The notes under the pieces: generated by a model
The model's input: the letters and a program-made list of their open reading frames with translations, nothing else
Told to the model about the DNA's origin: nothing
The model's database searches: none
In this document: in pieces, positions 7,233 to 12,324 of the stretch
Layout: each line of letters begins with the position of its first letter
How positions within the stretch are numbered: position 1 is the stretch's first letter
Assembly: GCA_913064755.1 (NCBI GenBank)
Contig: CAJYBQ010000054.1
Location: 1 to 12,324 of the forward strand
Origin: an uncultured Alphaproteobacteria bacterium
GTDB taxonomy: Bacteria > Pseudomonadota > Alphaproteobacteria > Minwuiales > Minwuiaceae
Direction of reading: 5' to 3'
DNA length: 12,324 bases
Program-made: the position numbers and the translations under genes

Positions 7233-7424
7233 TCAGGCGCCGTTGGCGTGGTGGCGGCTGTGGATCAGGGTGCCGAACCAGTCACGAACATCGTGATACC
7301 CGCTGATCAGCAGGCTGGAAATCAGGGCAGACCGCGCGGCGCGGGCTTCCATGATCTTGTTCTGGATTTCGGCGACTTCTAGCTTGCGCGCGGGCATTGC
7401 GCCATACGCATTCCGGGGAGACAT
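7233..7424 (-). CDS. small protein of unknown function, 63 aa
   Basis: The reading begins at ATG 7424, chosen because GGAG lies 6 bases upstream; a longer reading from 7463 has no such site. I do not recognise the family. The central part (EIQNKIMEARAARSALISSLLISG) is predicted to be one or two amphipathic to hydrophobic helices. It ends in DVRDWFGTLIHSRHHANG, with two basic/aromatic clusters. No signal peptide, cysteines or zinc-binding pattern are present. The hydrophobic stretch (about 32-41) is short for a full membrane span, so a peripheral membrane or granule-surface protein is conceivable. The upstream region carries two TGC/GCA dyads, one overlapping the predicted transcription start. 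The clear ribosome binding site and promoter make it more likely real than most small ORFs here. Confidence 0.6.
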   Translation of the reverse strand: MSPRNAYGAMPARKLEVAEIQNKIMEARAARSALISSLLISGYHDVRDWFGTLIHSRHHANGA

Positions 7425-7476
7425 CGGAAACTCCGTTATCAGGGTAAGCACCGGTGGGATCATCGTGATGACGCCG

Positions 7477-7490
7477 TATGCTGCAGTGCA
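7477..7490. promoter_or_regulatory. TGC/GCA dyad, operator-like (copy 1)
   Basis: TATGCTGCAGTGCA here matches 7531-7544 at 13 of 14 positions. The core reads CTGC-N3-GCA. It lies at the predicted transcription start of the 63-aa gene. The pattern resembles the CTGC-N3/4-GCAG sites reported for the PHB-responsive repressor PhaR. Confidence 0.4.
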
Positions 7491-7517
7491 ATATAGGTAG
7501 CGTTCTCGCCGTTGGAA
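7490..7517 (-). promoter_or_regulatory. possible promoter of the 63-aa protein gene
   Basis: On the minus strand, TTCCAA (7517-7512) and TATATT (7495-7490) are spaced by 16 bases. The predicted start falls within the CTGC-AGT-GCAA dyad, as expected for an operator blocking initiation. The -35 is weak. Confidence 0.35.
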
Positions 7518-7530
7518 CGGATGTTCCGGC

Positions 7531-7547
7531 TATGCTGCATTGCAGCA
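7531..7547. promoter_or_regulatory. TGC/GCA palindrome, operator-like (copy 2)
   Basis: TGCTGCATTGCAGCA (7533-7547) is a perfect palindrome with 7-bp arms around one central base, containing CTGC-ATT-GCAG. It is 54 bases from copy 1, about five helical turns, so one regulator could contact both on the same face. It lies between two divergent genes and could affect either. Confidence 0.45.
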
Positions 7548-7575
7548 ATTGCAGGGCTTCGGCACCGGGTGCGTG

Positions 7576-7594
7576 AACGGTTTGGTAACGGTTT
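7576..7594. repeat. tandem AACGGTTT octamers, 11-bp period
   Basis: AACGGTTT occurs at 7576-7583 and again at 7587-7594, one helical turn apart, about 70-85 bases before the adenylate cyclase start. Such spacing suits a direct-repeat activator site, but an octamer pair can arise by chance. Confidence 0.25.
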
Positions 7595-7662
7595 TTCCGG
7601 GTCGGGACGCCAGGTGGTGCTTTGCGACTGGCAGCCGTCGGGATGTCGGTTATCCTGCGGCC

Positions 7663-8976
7663 ATGAAATTCCTGCATGATCACCTTGGCAGCGACGACCA
7701 GACGGACGACCTGCCGCCCATGGAACTCGCGACCCTGAACTTCGTCGACCAGGAATGGGAGCGCAGTTACAAGGCCGCGATGCGGGAGGGCAACCTGCGG
7801 CAGGTGCGGCTGGCCTTCATCATCGGCATCATCCTGAACACGATCTTCGTGCCGCTGGACTATTTCATCCTGCCGGAGAACGGCGGGGTGTTCGCGTTCA
7901 TCCGCGGCCTGGGCATCAACGGATTGTTCGTCGCGTTGCTGGCCCTGAGTTTCATGGAGTTCTGGCGCACGCGCTGGCCGGCGCTGATCTTTGTCGCGGC
8001 GATCGCCTATACGGTCTTCCAGTCGCTCGTCAATGTCGTCGGACAGATCGAGCGACCGATCGACACCGGCTTCATCCTGATGATCTTCATGGTCTATTCG
8101 CTGTTTCCGCTGTTCTACATCCAGGCGGCCACGGCGGCTCTGGTCTGCACGGCGCTGTTTCTTGCCATCACGTCGATCACCGGATTCGATGGCGACGCTG
8201 GGGGTGTCGCGATCACCAGCATCATGCTGATCGTGTCGGCGAACGTTGTCGGTTTCTTTGCCCTGCGTCGCCTGGAGATGTTGCGTCGCCGCGCCTTTGC
8301 CCGGTCCGTCATCATCGATCGGGAGCGCAACAAGGTGCGGGAACTGCTGGATCGGATACTGCCGGCGACCGTGGCGCAGCGGTTGCGGGAGGGCAATGCC
8401 CAGACGACGGAGCGCCTGTCCAACGTGGCCGTGCTGTTCGCCGACCTGCAGGACTTCACGACACTTGCCGCATCCTGCGAGCCGGAAGAGACGCTGAGCC
8501 TGCTTTCGAAGGTGTTCGAGAAGTTCGATGACCTGGTCGAGAAGCACGGTGTGGAGAAGATCAAGACCATCGGCGATGCCTACATGGTGGCATCCGGTGC
8601 GCCGCCGGGTTCGACATCCAGCATTCGTGACATTGCCGCCCTGGCCTGTGACATGGTGCGGGTGGTGGAGGGGATGACGCGTCCGGACGGCACGCCGCTC
8701 GGCATCCGCGTCGGTATCTCCAGCGGTCCGCTGATCGCCGGTGTCGTGGGCGACAGCCGCTTTCTCTATGACCTCTGGGGCGACCCGGTGAACACGGCAT
8801 CGCGCATGGAGACGACGGGGGAGTGCGGGCGTATCCAGGTCACCCATGATGTTGTCGATGCCCTGGCCGATGACTACACGTTCGAGGCGCGTGGCGAGAT
8901 CGAGATCAAGGGCAAGGGCCGCATGCGGACCTGGTGGATGACGGCCGGGCCCTCGCAGGCGATCACGGCCGGCTAG
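7663..8976 (+). CDS. membrane-bound class III adenylate cyclase
   Basis: It is predicted to make cyclic AMP from ATP at the cytoplasmic face of the inner membrane. The 437-aa product begins with a short acidic cytoplasmic segment, then about six membrane helices (48-69, 77-100, 104-126, 136-152, 154-173, 181-201). A basic, helical linker (about 202-245) contains ELLDRILPATVAQRL, typical of the segment before class III catalytic domains. The catalytic domain shows the two metal aspartates, Asp261 (FADLQDF) and Asp305 (KTIGDAYM). Lys301 and Asp370 (YDLWGD) are the pair that specifies adenine. Asn377 and Arg381 (VNTASRM) stabilise the transition state. All key residues are present, so it should be active; the Lys/Asp pair argues against a guanylate cyclase. 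Metal-site residues 262-263 are Leu-Gln where Ile/Val-x-Gly is commoner. ATG 7663 is preferred over in-frame codons back to 7540 because the upstream residues look non-coding; its ribosome binding site is weak. Confidence 0.9.
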   Translation: MKFLHDHLGSDDQTDDLPPMELATLNFVDQEWERSYKAAMREGNLRQVRLAFIIGIILNTIFVPLDYFILPENGGVFAFIRGLGINGLFVALLALSFMEFWRTRWPALIFVAAIAYTVFQSLVNVVGQIERPIDTGFILMIFMVYSLFPLFYIQAATAALVCTALFLAITSITGFDGDAGGVAITSIMLIVSANVVGFFALRRLEMLRRRAFARSVIIDRERNKVRELLDRILPATVAQRLREGNAQTTERLSNVAVLFADLQDFTTLAASCEPEETLSLLSKVFEKFDDLVEKHGVEKIKTIGDAYMVASGAPPGSTSSIRDIAALACDMVRVVEGMTRPDGTPLGIRVGISSGPLIAGVVGDSRFLYDLWGDPVNTASRMETTGECGRIQVTHDVVDALADDYTFEARGEIEIKGKGRMRTWWMTAGPSQAITAG

Positions 8977-9015
8977 CCGGAATTGCCGGATGGGCCGGTT
9001 GAGTCCGCCCCGGCC
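8969..9015. terminator. possible bidirectional terminator between convergent genes
   Basis: GGCCGG (8993-8998) and CCGGCC (9010-9015) form a 6-bp stem with an 11-base loop in the gap between the cyclase and DUF2061 stops. A perfect 12-base palindrome CCGGCTAGCCGG (8969-8980) spans the cyclase stop codon just before. T runs are absent, so function as a terminator is inferred from position. Confidence 0.35.
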
Positions 9016-9027
9016 AGGGCCATCGGC

Positions 9028-9246
9028 TCAGCGCGTGGCCTCCGCGTTGCGGCCCCAGCGCACCCGTGACCAGAGCCTTTCGTGGATCACGTAGAAACAG
9101 GTGCCGGTTGCGGCGCTGACCACGGCAACGATGCCGCCGTCCAGCAATGATCCGGTCACGACGTAGGTGATTGCCATCATCACGATCAGGCCGGAGGTCT
9201 GCCAGGTAAGGGTCTTCGCCAGGGTGCGTATCGTGCTGTCCATCAT
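9028..9246 (-). CDS. DUF2061 small membrane protein
   Basis: A 72-aa protein matching DUF2061: an N-terminal TLAKTLTWQ motif (8-16), two hydrophobic helices (about 17-34 and 37-53) split by a GSLLDGG turn, and the closing YVIHERLWSRVRWGR (52-66). Proteins of this family are small inner-membrane proteins of unknown function. In this member Trp-Gln replaces the Trp-Arg usual in the N-terminal motif. Two ATG codons are adjacent (9246 and 9243), with GGGAAAA about 7 bases upstream of the first. The gene converges on the adenylate cyclase, and its promoter must lie in the 111 bases shared with the divergent XRE regulator. Confidence 0.8.
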   Translation of the reverse strand: MMDSTIRTLAKTLTWQTSGLIVMMAITYVVTGSLLDGGIVAVVSAATGTCFYVIHERLWSRVRWGRNAEATR

Positions 9247-9320
9247 GCGTTTTCCCGTTTCCGCGTTGTCGATGACGCCTGTATAGGTCGTTCGATCGCA
9301 TGCAGGGAATTATGTGAATT

Positions 9321-9342
9321 TCATTGAAAATATTCGAAATGA
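9321..9342. promoter_or_regulatory. AT-rich dyad upstream of the XRE regulator
   Basis: TCATT (9321-9325) and AATGA (9338-9342) flank GAA (9326-9328) and TTC (9333-9335) in a nearly symmetric 22-base dyad ending 15 bases before the regulator ATG. The stretch is strikingly A/T-rich for this genome. An autoregulatory operator is a reasonable guess; it also lies upstream of the divergent DUF2061 gene. Confidence 0.4.
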
Positions 9343-9357
9343 GCATAAAAATCCCGC

Positions 9358-10221
9358 ATGCTGGATTTATTCGACAAGCGGGAACGATCCGAGGTCTTCA
9401 GGGACAGGCTGGCGCAGGCGATGCGCCGGGCCGACGTCAATCGCAGCGAACTGGCCCGCCGCACGGGGGCCGTCCGCTCGACCGTTGCGCAATTGCTGGC
9501 CGATGACGCGGCAAGGCTGCCGAACGCCCACCTCGCCGCCTGCTGCGCGCAGGTGCTGGGGGTCAGCGCGGACTGGCTGCTGGGCCTGACCGACCGACCG
9601 GAGCGACCCGGCGACGTCATTGCCGCCGCCATGTCGGTCACCCAGGCCGCGCGGGCATCCTGGGACGATGAATTGCTCGACTGGCACCGGGAAGCCGCGG
9701 GCTACAAGATCCGCCATGTTCCCGCGACCCTGCCGGACATGCTGAAGACGGAGGGCACGCTGCGCTGGGAGTACGAGCGCGCGCTGGGCAAGACGGCGGA
9801 ACAGGCCATCGGCGCGATGCAGGATCGCCTCAACCTGATGCGGCAGAACCAGTCGGACTTCGAAGTCGCGGTGTCGCTGGGTGAACTGCATGCCTTTGCG
9901 GCAGGGCAGGGGTATTACCGGGGCCTGGCCGCGGAGGTGCGACGGGAGCAGCTCGAGGTGATGGCGACGGCGGCGCGGGATTTCTTTCCGTCGCTGCGGC
10001 TCTTCCTGTTCGATTCCCGACGGGTCTTCTCTGCCCCCATCTCGGTCTTCGGTCCATTGGTCGGCGTCGTCTACATCGGACGCTTCTACCTTTCGTTCCG
10101 GTCCCGCGACCGGGTGCGGATGCTGACCGAACAGTTCGACAGCCTGGTGCGGGAGGCGGAGGTCGATGCCCGTGACGCCTCGGGCTGGCTGCAGGACCTG
10201 GCGGCGACGGTTGGCGAATGA
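9358..10221 (+). CDS. XRE-family transcriptional regulator with C-terminal putative sensor domain
   Basis: A 287-aa cytoplasmic DNA-binding protein. Residues about 13-76 form an XRE/Cro-type helix-turn-helix: RDRLAQAMRRADVNRSELAR, then TVAQLLADD as the recognition-helix region, and the closing GVSADWLLGLTDRPERPGD typical of XRE proteins. The remaining about 200 residues form a second domain with WHREAAGYKIRHVPATLPDM (109-128), KTEGTLRWEYE and the hydrophobic RLFLFDSRRVFSAPISVFG (214-232). VGVVYIGRFYLSF (235-247) then closes the domain. Similar HTH proteins are conserved in alphaproteobacteria. The layout recalls regulators with a C-terminal ligand or partner domain, but I cannot name a ligand. 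ATG 9358 is the only sensible start: it sits next to the HTH and in-frame upstream sequence is non-coding. No Shine-Dalgarno is visible, so translation may be weak or near-leaderless. Confidence 0.8.
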   Translation: MLDLFDKRERSEVFRDRLAQAMRRADVNRSELARRTGAVRSTVAQLLADDAARLPNAHLAACCAQVLGVSADWLLGLTDRPERPGDVIAAAMSVTQAARASWDDELLDWHREAAGYKIRHVPATLPDMLKTEGTLRWEYERALGKTAEQAIGAMQDRLNLMRQNQSDFEVAVSLGELHAFAAGQGYYRGLAAEVRREQLEVMATAARDFFPSLRLFLFDSRRVFSAPISVFGPLVGVVYIGRFYLSFRSRDRVRMLTEQFDSLVREAEVDARDASGWLQDLAATVGE

Positions 10222-10278
10222 CCACAGTGGATTCCGTTTCGCCGCAGACTGTCATAGAGTGTCGATCAGGCTGAACCA

Positions 10279-10294
10279 CCCTGCCAGGGCAGGG
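10279..10294. repeat. short perfect hairpin in the pdxJ leader
   Basis: CCCTGC (10279-10284) and GCAGGG (10289-10294) form a 6-bp GC-rich stem with a CAGG loop, 10 bases before the AGGAG ribosome binding site of pdxJ. Without a T run it is probably not a terminator for the upstream regulator. Confidence 0.4.
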
Positions 10295-10316
10295 GCAAAC
10301 GAGCAGGAGAGCGGTG

Positions 10317-11072
10317 ATGATGAACCGTGTACGGCTGGGGGTGAACATCGACCACGTGGCGACCATCCGCAATGCGCGCGGCGGTGGCCACCCTGATCCG
10401 GTGCGGGCCGCGCGCCAGGCCGCGGAGGCCGGCGCGGACGGGATCACCGCCCACCTGCGTGAAGATCGCCGCCACATCTCGGACAGTGACATCGACCGGC
10501 TGGCGGCGGAGATCGATCTGCCGCTGAACCTGGAGATGGCGGCCACGGACGAGATGCTGGCCATTGCGCTGCGCCACAAGCCGCATGCTGCCTGCATCGT
10601 GCCGGAAAAGCGGGAAGAGCGGACGACGGAGGGCGGCCTGGATGTCGCCGCCAAGCACCGCCAGCTGGCACCCCTGGTGACACGGCTTTCCGATGCCGGC
10701 ATCCGGGTTTCCCTGTTCATCGAACCCTCAGCGGTGCAGCTGCACGTGGCCAAGGCGCTGGGTGCGCCGGTGGTGGAGCTGCATGTCGGTGCCTATTGCG
10801 ACAGCGAGGGCGCGGAACGCGAGATGCATCTGCGCCGTATCCAGGAAGCCGCCGTGCAGGGCGCATCCATGGGACTGGAAGTCCACGCCGGGCACGGGTT
10901 GACCTTCGAGACCGTTGGCGCGGTGGCGGCAATTCCGGAGATCGTGGAGTTGAACATCGGCCATTTCCTGATCGGCGAGGCGATATTTTCCGGCCTCACC
11001 TCCGCCATCACCCGGATGCGGGGGCTGATCGATACCGCGCGTGCCGAAGCACTCGGTCGCGCATCGGCGTGA
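10317..11072 (+). CDS. pdxJ: pyridoxine 5'-phosphate synthase PdxJ
   Basis: PdxJ joins 1-deoxyxylulose 5-phosphate and 3-amino-2-oxopropyl phosphate to give pyridoxine 5'-phosphate, the last ring-forming step of the DXP-dependent vitamin B6 pathway, in the cytoplasm. The 251-aa TIM-barrel protein is of normal length. Signatures are GVNIDHVATIRNAR (8-21; Asn10, Asp12, His13) and TAHLREDRRHI (44-54; His46, Arg48). LNLEMAAT (70-77; Glu73), VPEKREERTTEGG (95-107), VSLFIEP (131-137) and EVHAGHGLT (188-196; His193) complete the set. GTG 10314 and ATGs at 10317 and 10320 are alternative starts. 10317 is chosen because AGGAG (10305-10309) lies 7 bases upstream. It heads the pdxJ-acpS-lepB run; acpS starts 19 bases after its stop. 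The B6 link may be practical here, since the window also encodes a PLP enzyme, but that is not a functional coupling. Confidence 0.96.
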   Translation: MMNRVRLGVNIDHVATIRNARGGGHPDPVRAARQAAEAGADGITAHLREDRRHISDSDIDRLAAEIDLPLNLEMAATDEMLAIALRHKPHAACIVPEKREERTTEGGLDVAAKHRQLAPLVTRLSDAGIRVSLFIEPSAVQLHVAKALGAPVVELHVGAYCDSEGAEREMHLRRIQEAAVQGASMGLEVHAGHGLTFETVGAVAAIPEIVELNIGHFLIGEAIFSGLTSAITRMRGLIDTARAEALGRASA

Positions 11073-11091
11073 ACCAGGGATCAGCGGGCAC

Positions 11092-11490
11092 ATGATCGTC
11101 GGGCTGGGCATAGACCTGTGTGACGCGCGGCGGATCGAACGTTCCATCGACCGGTTCGGTCAGCGTTTCCTCGACCGCTGCTTTTCCGCATCCGAACAGG
11201 CCGGGATGGCGGGGCAGGCGGACCCCGCACCACGTTATGCCCGTCGCTACGCGGCGAAGGAAGCATTTGCCAAGGCCGTCGGCACCGGTATCGGCGAATT
11301 CGCGTTTCTGAAGGAGATCGAGGTGGTTTCCGCGCCCAACGGCAAGCCATCCCTGCGGCTGTCGGGGGCGGCCGCGCGCACCATGCAGGCGCTGGCACCG
11401 GAAGGTCATCACGTGGTGGCGCACCTGTCCATGACGGACGAGGCCCCCTATGCCATGGCGGAGGTGATACTCGAGGCCCGGATCGGTTGA
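11092..11490 (+). CDS. acpS: holo-[acyl-carrier-protein] synthase AcpS
   Basis: AcpS transfers 4'-phosphopantetheine from CoA to the serine of acyl carrier protein, switching on fatty-acid synthesis. The 132-aa length is typical. MIVGLGIDLCDARRIE begins the protein, with the Mg-binding Asp8. RYAAKEAFAKAVGTGI (52-67) holds Glu57, the second metal ligand. The PNGKPSL turn (82-88) and HLSMTDEAPYAMAEVI (111-126) close the fold. The ATG is fixed by the IVGLGIDL motif at the very start. An AGGGA sequence lies rather far upstream (about 12 bases), so initiation may depend partly on coupling to pdxJ. The order pdxJ-acpS-lepB is the standard alphaproteobacterial arrangement. Confidence 0.95.
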   Translation: MIVGLGIDLCDARRIERSIDRFGQRFLDRCFSASEQAGMAGQADPAPRYARRYAAKEAFAKAVGTGIGEFAFLKEIEVVSAPNGKPSLRLSGAAARTMQALAPEGHHVVAHLSMTDEAPYAMAEVILEARIG

Positions 11491-11636
11491 CAGCGGCAGG
11501 GTCTTTGGGGTCTATCTCGCCGCTGCAATAGAACCGGGCACCCGGGCCACGATTCCCCGTGTTGTGTCCGGGGTCGATCCGGACCCTGTTCCGGTCGATC
11601 AGCGATCTGGTTTCCTTGACTGACGAAAGAGATGGA

Positions 11637-12218
11637 ATGGCGTCGAAATCCAAAGGCGGCATTGGCGAGACGATCAAGACCGTTGTCTACGCGGTACTGA
11701 TTGCGCTGGTCATTCGTACCGTGGCTTTCGAGCCGTTCAACATCCCGTCGCGCAGCATGGTGCCGACCCTGCTGGTGGGTGATTTCCTGTTCGTGTCGAA
11801 GTTCAGCTACGGCTACAGCAAGCATTCGCTGCCGTTCAGCCCCAACCTGTTCTCGGGCCGCATCCTGAGCAGCGACCCCGAGCGTGGTGACATCATTGTC
11901 TTCAAGACACCGCGCGACAACGACACGGATTTCATCAAGCGCCTGATCGGTCTGCCGGGAGACCGGATCCAGATGCGCCAGGGCGTGCTGCACATCAACG
12001 ACACCCCGGTGATCCGCAAGCGCGTCGAGGATTTCGCCTATCACGACGAATACGGCCGGACGAGCTTCGTGTCCCAGTTCGAGGAAACGCTGCCGAATGG
12101 CCGTACCTTCCGCACGCTGGACCTGACGCCGCGTGGTCAGGATGACAACACGCAGGCCTATACCGTGCCGCCCGGGCATCTGTTCATGATGGGTGACAAC
12201 CGCGACCATTCCAGCTAG
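11637..12218 (+). CDS. lepB: signal peptidase I LepB, cut short by an in-frame TAG
   Basis: LepB removes signal peptides from exported proteins at the outer face of the inner membrane. As read, 193 aa are encoded. One N-terminal membrane anchor (about 13-31) is followed by IPSRSMVPTLLVGDFLF with catalytic Ser40. RGDIIVFK (83-90) and DFIKRLIGLPGD, with general base Lys101, come next, and then PPGHLFMMGDNRDHSS. Family members continue from this last block with a DSR sequence and about 40 to 60 more residues. Here TAG (12216-12218) replaces the expected aspartate codon. The same frame after the stop still reads RTQVSRGGVAFVRIDNM, which resembles the normal continuation, before becoming garbled at the window edge. 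A sequence error at a contig end is the likeliest cause; a genuine truncation of this essential gene is unlikely. ATG 11637 with GAAAGAG just upstream is preferred over GTG 11559. The 146-base gap after acpS holds small GC-rich dyads but no clear promoter. Confidence 0.88.
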   Translation: MASKSKGGIGETIKTVVYAVLIALVIRTVAFEPFNIPSRSMVPTLLVGDFLFVSKFSYGYSKHSLPFSPNLFSGRILSSDPERGDIIVFKTPRDNDTDFIKRLIGLPGDRIQMRQGVLHINDTPVIRKRVEDFAYHDEYGRTSFVSQFEETLPNGRTFRTLDLTPRGQDDNTQAYTVPPGHLFMMGDNRDHSS

Positions 12219-12324
12219 CGCCGCACACAGGTCAGCCGGGGCGGGGTGGCGTTCGTTCGCATCGATAACATGTGGGGCACGGACGGCCGGCGGTGCTCAG
12301 AGCTCGAGACCGCTTCCCGCTGGC

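Noticed and set aside
7282..8847. Long minus-strand open frame (521 codons) opposite the adenylate cyclase gene
   Set aside because: It mirrors the codon pattern of a clear class III cyclase. Its product is His/Arg/Asp-rich with no domain, and it also overlaps the small minus-strand gene.
11491..11636. GTG 11559 as the lepB start
   Set aside because: The extra residues would be polar and unlike any LepB N-terminus. ATG 11637 has a purine-rich ribosome binding site and gives the normal short cytoplasmic tail before the membrane anchor.

Overview
The window looks like a GC-rich alphaproteobacterial chromosome segment, possibly from a Rhodospirillales-type lineage (the finer placement is a guess). 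The grounds are the gene order pdxJ-acpS-lepB, an aminotransferase-ftsK pair, a cisplatin-response-type ATP-dependent DNA ligase, and a DUF2061 protein. Most of the window is ordinary chromosomal core. Both extreme ends read as if degraded: an 11-G run at the left edge, and an in-frame stop followed by garbled lepB sequence at the right edge. The window may therefore be a whole contig with poor ends.

Layout, left to right. Positions 2-1204 (+) hold the 3' part of an ATP-dependent DNA ligase. Positions 1298-2047 (+) hold a YebC/PmpR-family regulator with its own promoter. A minus-strand block follows, transcribed right to left: a PLP aminotransferase (6443-5238), the FtsK DNA translocase (5227-2822, whose ribosome binding site overlaps the aminotransferase stop), and a DUF1353 protein with a C-terminal membrane segment (2744-2061). 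Next is tRNA-Ala(CGC) at 6615-6690 with a good promoter.

From the tRNA to about 7232 there is a stretch of about 540 bases with no convincing gene. It is rich in inverted repeats, including two copies of a GAAAC...GTTTC hairpin that share loop sequence, and a long 11-bp-armed inverted repeat. Next comes a 63-aa minus-strand protein of unknown function (7424-7233). Its upstream region carries two TGC/GCA dyads resembling sites of the PHB regulator PhaR. A six-helix membrane class III adenylate cyclase (7663-8976, +) lies divergently. It converges on a small DUF2061 membrane protein (9246-9028, -). An XRE-type regulator with a large C-terminal domain (9358-10221, +) follows, with a dyad in its AT-rich upstream region.

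The right end is the pdxJ (vitamin B6 synthesis), acpS (holo-ACP synthase), lepB (signal peptidase I) run, all on the plus strand and probably co-transcribed. No CRISPR array, insertion sequence or recognisable prophage was seen. The least explained region is 6691-7662 (structured intergenic DNA, small protein, dyad operators).
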